Source: Mycolicibacter minnesotensis
GTDB lineage: Bacteria > Actinomycetota > Actinomycetes > Mycobacteriales > Mycobacteriaceae
NCBI RefSeq assembly: GCF_010731755.1
Contig: NZ_AP022589.1
Span: 4,154,001 to 4,218,000 of the forward strand
DNA length: 64,000 bases
Direction: 5' to 3'
Shown here: piece after piece, positions 61,610 through 64,000 of the stretch
Layout: every line of letters begins with the position of its first letter
Position numbering within the stretch: position 1 is the stretch's first letter
Position numbers and translations under genes: made by a program
Notes under the pieces: model-generated
What the model was told of the DNA's origin: nothing
The model's database searches: none
What the model saw: the letters and a program-made list of their open reading frames with translations, nothing else

Positions 61610-62212
61610 TCAGACCGCGCCCGGTGCGGTATCCACCAGCAAGGATACCAATTCTGAGCAGGCGGTTTCCAATCGAGTGTTCACCACGACGGTGTCGAAG
61701 TCTCCCTGCGCCGCCAACTCGGTACGTGCGGTGGCCAGTCGGCGCTGCATAACCTCTTCGGTTTCGGTGCCACGACCGACCAACCTGGCCTGCAGCGTCT
61801 CCCAGTCCGGCGGGGCGAGAAACACCAGGAGGGCCTCCGGCAGCGCCTTCTTGATGGCCCTGGCGCCGGCCAGATCGACCTCGATCAGAACGGGCCGACC
61901 GGCGTGGGTGGCCTCGGCTACCGGTGCCGCTGGGGTACCTGAGCGCTGTAGCCCGCCGTGAATGTCGGCCCACTCCAGCAACGCGTTCTCGGCAACCAGC
62001 CGGTCAAATTCGGCCGGGGTGACAAAGCGGTAGTCGACGCCGTCCACCTCCCCGGGCCTAGGCGCCCGGGTGGTGGCCGACACACTGAAGTACAGATCCG
62101 GCACCCGCTCTCGCAGGCACCGGACCACGCTCGACTTACCGACCGCGGATGGGCCGGACAGCACCACAACGCGTCCCGCGTGCCTGCCGCCCGGCCCTCC
62201 ACCGGTTCTCAC
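61610..62212 (-). CDS. gmk: Guanylate kinase
   Basis: This phosphorylates GMP to GDP. The 200-residue protein has Walker [10 protein letters not shown] and the GMP-binding [22 protein letters not shown] conserved [20 protein letters not shown] follows. The start is GTG at 62212, 7 bp after the mihF stop. The order mihF-gmk-rpoZ-coaBC-metK is the same as in M. tuberculosis, apart from the two inserted genes here. Confidence 0.96.
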   Translation of the reverse strand: MRTGGGPGGRHAGRVVVLSGPSAVGKSSVVRCLRERVPDLYFSVSATTRAPRPGEVDGVDYRFVTPAEFDRLVAENALLEWADIHGGLQRSGTPAAPVAEATHAGRPVLIEVDLAGARAIKKALPEALLVFLAPPDWETLQARLVGRGTETEEVMQRRLATARTELAAQGDFDTVVVNTRLETACSELVSLLVDTAPGAV

Positions 62213-62219
62213 CGCCGGG

Positions 62220-62535
62220 TCAGGAGAAGTCGAACTTCTCCAGCAGCGCCTTGCGCTGCCGGTCGCCCAGGCCGCGCAGCCGGCGGGTGGGGGCGATCTC
62301 CAGCTCGGTCATGATCTCCTGCGCCTTGACCTTGCCAACCTTGGGCAACGCCTCCAGCAGAGCAGACACCTTCATCTTGCCCAGGACCTCATCGGTCTCG
62401 GCGTCCTTGAGCACCTGCTTGAGGTTGGTGCCTCCACGCTTGAGCCGGTCCCGAGCTCCGCTCGGGCCCGACGTGCGGCCGCTGCCTTCTCCAACGCGGC
62501 GGCGCGCTGTTCGTCGGTCAACTGGGAAGGGCCAC
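62220..62535 (-). CDS. mihF: Mycobacterial integration host factor, with two frameshifts
   Basis: mIHF is an abundant nucleoid protein, first known as the host factor for mycobacteriophage L5 integration, and is normally essential. A GTG at 62535 with GGAGG upstream would give [17 protein letters not shown] if one C were restored in the run at 62524-62526. [20 protein letters not shown] is in one frame, and [20 protein letters not shown] onward, with [20 protein letters not shown], is in another. They join if one base is restored at about 62449-62455. Two single-base losses in C/G runs suggest sequencing error. The intact protein would be about 105 residues. Confidence 0.88.
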
Positions 62536-63228
62536 GATTCCTCCGTCTCGTCATCATCGACAACGTCGATGTTTTCCTTGTCCCGGCCAGGTACTTCGGC
62601 CAGAGACGACGACCGTACCCACGCCGTCTGACGAAATCTAACCCCACCCCCCCGTTTCCGGCTACAAATGCCCAGCGTATGGGGTTTGGGCGCGGCGAGC
62701 TCCGACCCGGGTCCGCGACGTTCCATCCACCCTGCCCGAGGGAGCCGCCGGCTCTGCCGGCCTGAACCGAAAAGCCGCTCTGAACTAGCCTTTTGGCCGT
62801 TTTCGCGAGCCGGATGGGATGCGCCGCCATGGCCGCCGCGGCAGCCGCCACGAGCCGACCGGAGCCTGCAGCAATGACTTCGCCCCTCATGGCGTGTCGG
62901 GCGTGTCGAGGTACCGCAAGCCGACCCCGGCACGCTCGGCTGCCCTCGTTCATCGCCGCCGACCAGCGGACCCGCGCGCGGGGATCGACACCACATGGCC
63001 AGCAATATCCCGCCGCCGCCGATGATGCCGCTAACGGGATTCGGCCGCGAATCCCGACTCCCGGGCTGACAGCAACTATTCAGGGAGTTTCTACATTTGC
63101 GCGACCGAAGTCGTAGTTAAGCCGCCTAATGTCGCGACCAGGTGGACAGTCCACCCGGGGGTATTTATGGGGGGTACGACTATGAGCATTTCCGCTGAAT
63201 ACCGTCTAGGTAGAGAAAGTGGGAATTC
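62536..63228. other. 693-bp intergenic region between mihF and the Gly-rich repeat gene
   Basis: No credible gene is seen; the frames here are short and have no family features. It must hold the mihF promoter and the rightward promoter of the Gly-rich gene. In M. tuberculosis this stretch carries a PE/PPE pair (PE15-PPE20), which is absent. A palindrome lies at 63141-63155. The stretch 63155-63225 (GGGGGTATTTATGGGGGG and onward) is promoter-like. Confidence 0.6.
63141..63155. promoter_or_regulatory. 15-bp palindrome upstream of the Gly-rich repeat gene
   Basis: GGTGGAC-A-GTCCACC is a perfect inverted repeat with a one-base centre, 74 bp upstream of the start at 63229. It could be an operator or the stem of a leader hairpin. 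Confidence 0.4.
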
Positions 63229-63762
63229 ATGACGAACACGACAGTGGGCCGTACTGGCCGGTGGGCACTGGCGGCGGCCGCAGTGTTGGCCTTTGGCGGT
63301 TTCGGGATCGGAGCAGCCAACGCTGACCCCAATGATGGAATCACCGGCGGCGCCGGCAACAACGGCGGGGTGAATGTCAACATGGGCCCCGTCGGCGGCG
63401 GATTCAATACCGGCAGGAACGGCGGCTTCAACTTCGGCCCGAATGGAATCGGCGCAGGCGGCGGCCAGAACAACAGTGCCAACGTCAACATGGGCCCCTT
63501 CGGCGGCGGCATGAATGTCGGCAGGAATGGCGGCTTCGACTTCGGCCCGAATGGAATCGGCGCAGGGGGCGGCCAGAACCACGGCGCCAACGTCAACATG
63601 GGTCCCTTCGGCGGCGGCTATAACGCCAACACCGGTGGCGGTGCCAACGTCGGCCCGAACGGCGTCGGCGGCGGTCAGAGCAATGGCGCCAACGTCAACA
63701 TGGGTCCCTTCGGTGGCGGCTACAACGCCAACACCGGCGGTGGCATCAACTTCGGACGCTAA
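63229..63762 (+). CDS. Secreted Gly/Asn-rich repeat protein
   Basis: This 177-residue protein has a signal peptide ending at ANA (about residue 32). The entire mature part is low-complexity Gly/Asn repeats. The hexapeptide NVNMGP recurs at 49, 85, 121 and 155, a period of 36, 36 and 34 residues, each time followed by (V/F)GGG and, in most units, NFGPNG or similar. There is no cysteine and almost no charge. It looks like a surface or envelope structural protein and is not a PE or PPE protein. It occupies the place of PE15-PPE20 in M. tuberculosis. I do not recognise a named family. Confidence 0.85.
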   Translation: MTNTTVGRTGRWALAAAAVLAFGGFGIGAANADPNDGITGGAGNNGGVNVNMGPVGGGFNTGRNGGFNFGPNGIGAGGGQNNSANVNMGPFGGGMNVGRNGGFDFGPNGIGAGGGQNHGANVNMGPFGGGYNANTGGGANVGPNGVGGGQSNGANVNMGPFGGGYNANTGGGINFGR

Positions 63763-63772
63763 CCGGCCGGCC

Positions 63773-63814
63773 AGGGCCTGCGTGGGCGCCCCAACGGGGC
63801 CCTACGCAGGCCCT
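63773..63814. terminator. Strong hairpin between the Gly-rich gene and pyrF
   Basis: Outer arms AGGGCCTGCGT and ACGCAGGCCCT pair perfectly, and an inner CCCC-AAC-GGGG stem extends the structure. It sits between convergent stop codons, so it probably terminates transcription from both sides. Confidence 0.8.
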
Positions 63815-63851
63815 GTTGCGTTGCGCTGAAGGGGAAGGGCGGCCGTGACGG

Positions 63852-64000
63852 CTATTCCCCAGCGGCCAGATAGGCCACGGCGTCACGCAGCCGCTCAGCC
63901 GCGGCCCGCAATGCCTCGACGTCCGGTCCGGCCCGCAACACCTCGCGGGAGACCGCCGGCAGCAAAGTCGCGGAGGGTGCCCCACCGAGACCCGCCAGCG
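63852..64000 (-). CDS. pyrF: Orotidine 5'-phosphate decarboxylase, C-terminal fragment
   Basis: The last 48 codons are present; the rest lies past the right edge. The peptide [20 protein letters not shown] and [18 protein letters not shown] agrees with the C-terminus of the mycobacterial PyrF, which makes UMP in pyrimidine synthesis. The position next to mihF matches Rv1385 in M. tuberculosis. The call rests on a short segment plus synteny. Confidence 0.75.
   Translation of the reverse strand, partial: LAGLGGAPSATLLPAVSREVLRAGPDVEALRAAAERLRDAVAYLAAGE

Noticed and set aside
62536..63228. Short frames suggesting a gene between mihF and the Gly-rich protein
   Set aside because: They are Arg/Pro-rich, overlap on both strands and lack ribosome sites or known motifs.

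Overview
The window is high-GC actinobacterial DNA and almost certainly comes from a non-tuberculous Mycobacterium. The marker genes are mptB (lipomannan synthesis), the lprG-p55 lipoprotein/efflux pair, two PPE genes, whiA, mihF, opcA and an actinobacterial PriA with no helicase motifs. Gene order follows the M. tuberculosis segment from about Rv1461 (sufB) back to Rv1385 (pyrF), printed in reverse. The species cannot be fixed from the sequence alone. Compared with M. tuberculosis, SufB has no intein and the locus carries several lineage-specific insertions.

Layout. 1-2.5 kb: sufD (partial), sufB and sufR, the Fe-S assembly operon with a SufR-type operator. 2.6-8.7 kb: mptB, an ABC exporter, heme A synthase ctaA, an Rv1455-like gene and quinone reductase qor. 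8.7-12 kb: two tandem PPE genes behind a Zur-like palindrome. 12-13.5 kb: a frameshifted Nudix gene and ctaB. 13.7-20.6 kb: the pentose phosphate operon tkt-tal-zwf2-opcA-pgl plus a small coiled-coil gene. 20.6-24 kb: the glycolytic operon gap-pgk-tpiA-secG in the opposite direction, closed by a strong hairpin. 24-26.3 kb: a large membrane protein and a small secreted CDGP-type protein. 26.4-31.4 kb: uvrC-rapZ-yvcK-whiA. 31.5-34.4 kb and 36.9-41 kb: riboflavin genes (ribE, ribBA, ribH, ribD), rpe, rsmB and fmt, with lprG-p55 between them. 41.2-42.6 kb: a methyltransferase and a MarR regulator.

42.6-49.2 kb is an island absent from this position in M. tuberculosis. It encodes a kinase fusion, two universal stress proteins, a phosphoribosyltransferase, a Pro-rich secreted DUF732-like protein and an Acg-type nitroreductase-like protein. 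These families are typical of the DosR dormancy regulon, and a DosR-like half-palindrome lies in the divergent promoter region.

49.2-64 kb: priA, a DUF1023-type hydrolase, a YhhN-family membrane protein, an NlhH-like esterase, a VOC protein, an FAD monooxygenase, metK, a TetR/FAD-oxidoreductase operon with a perfect operator-like palindrome, coaBC, rpoZ, gmk, mihF, a secreted Gly/Asn-rich repeat protein and the 3' end of pyrF.

Quality caution: metK, mihF (twice) and the Nudix gene are broken by one- or two-base indels. metK and mihF are normally essential, so sequence error is the first explanation.
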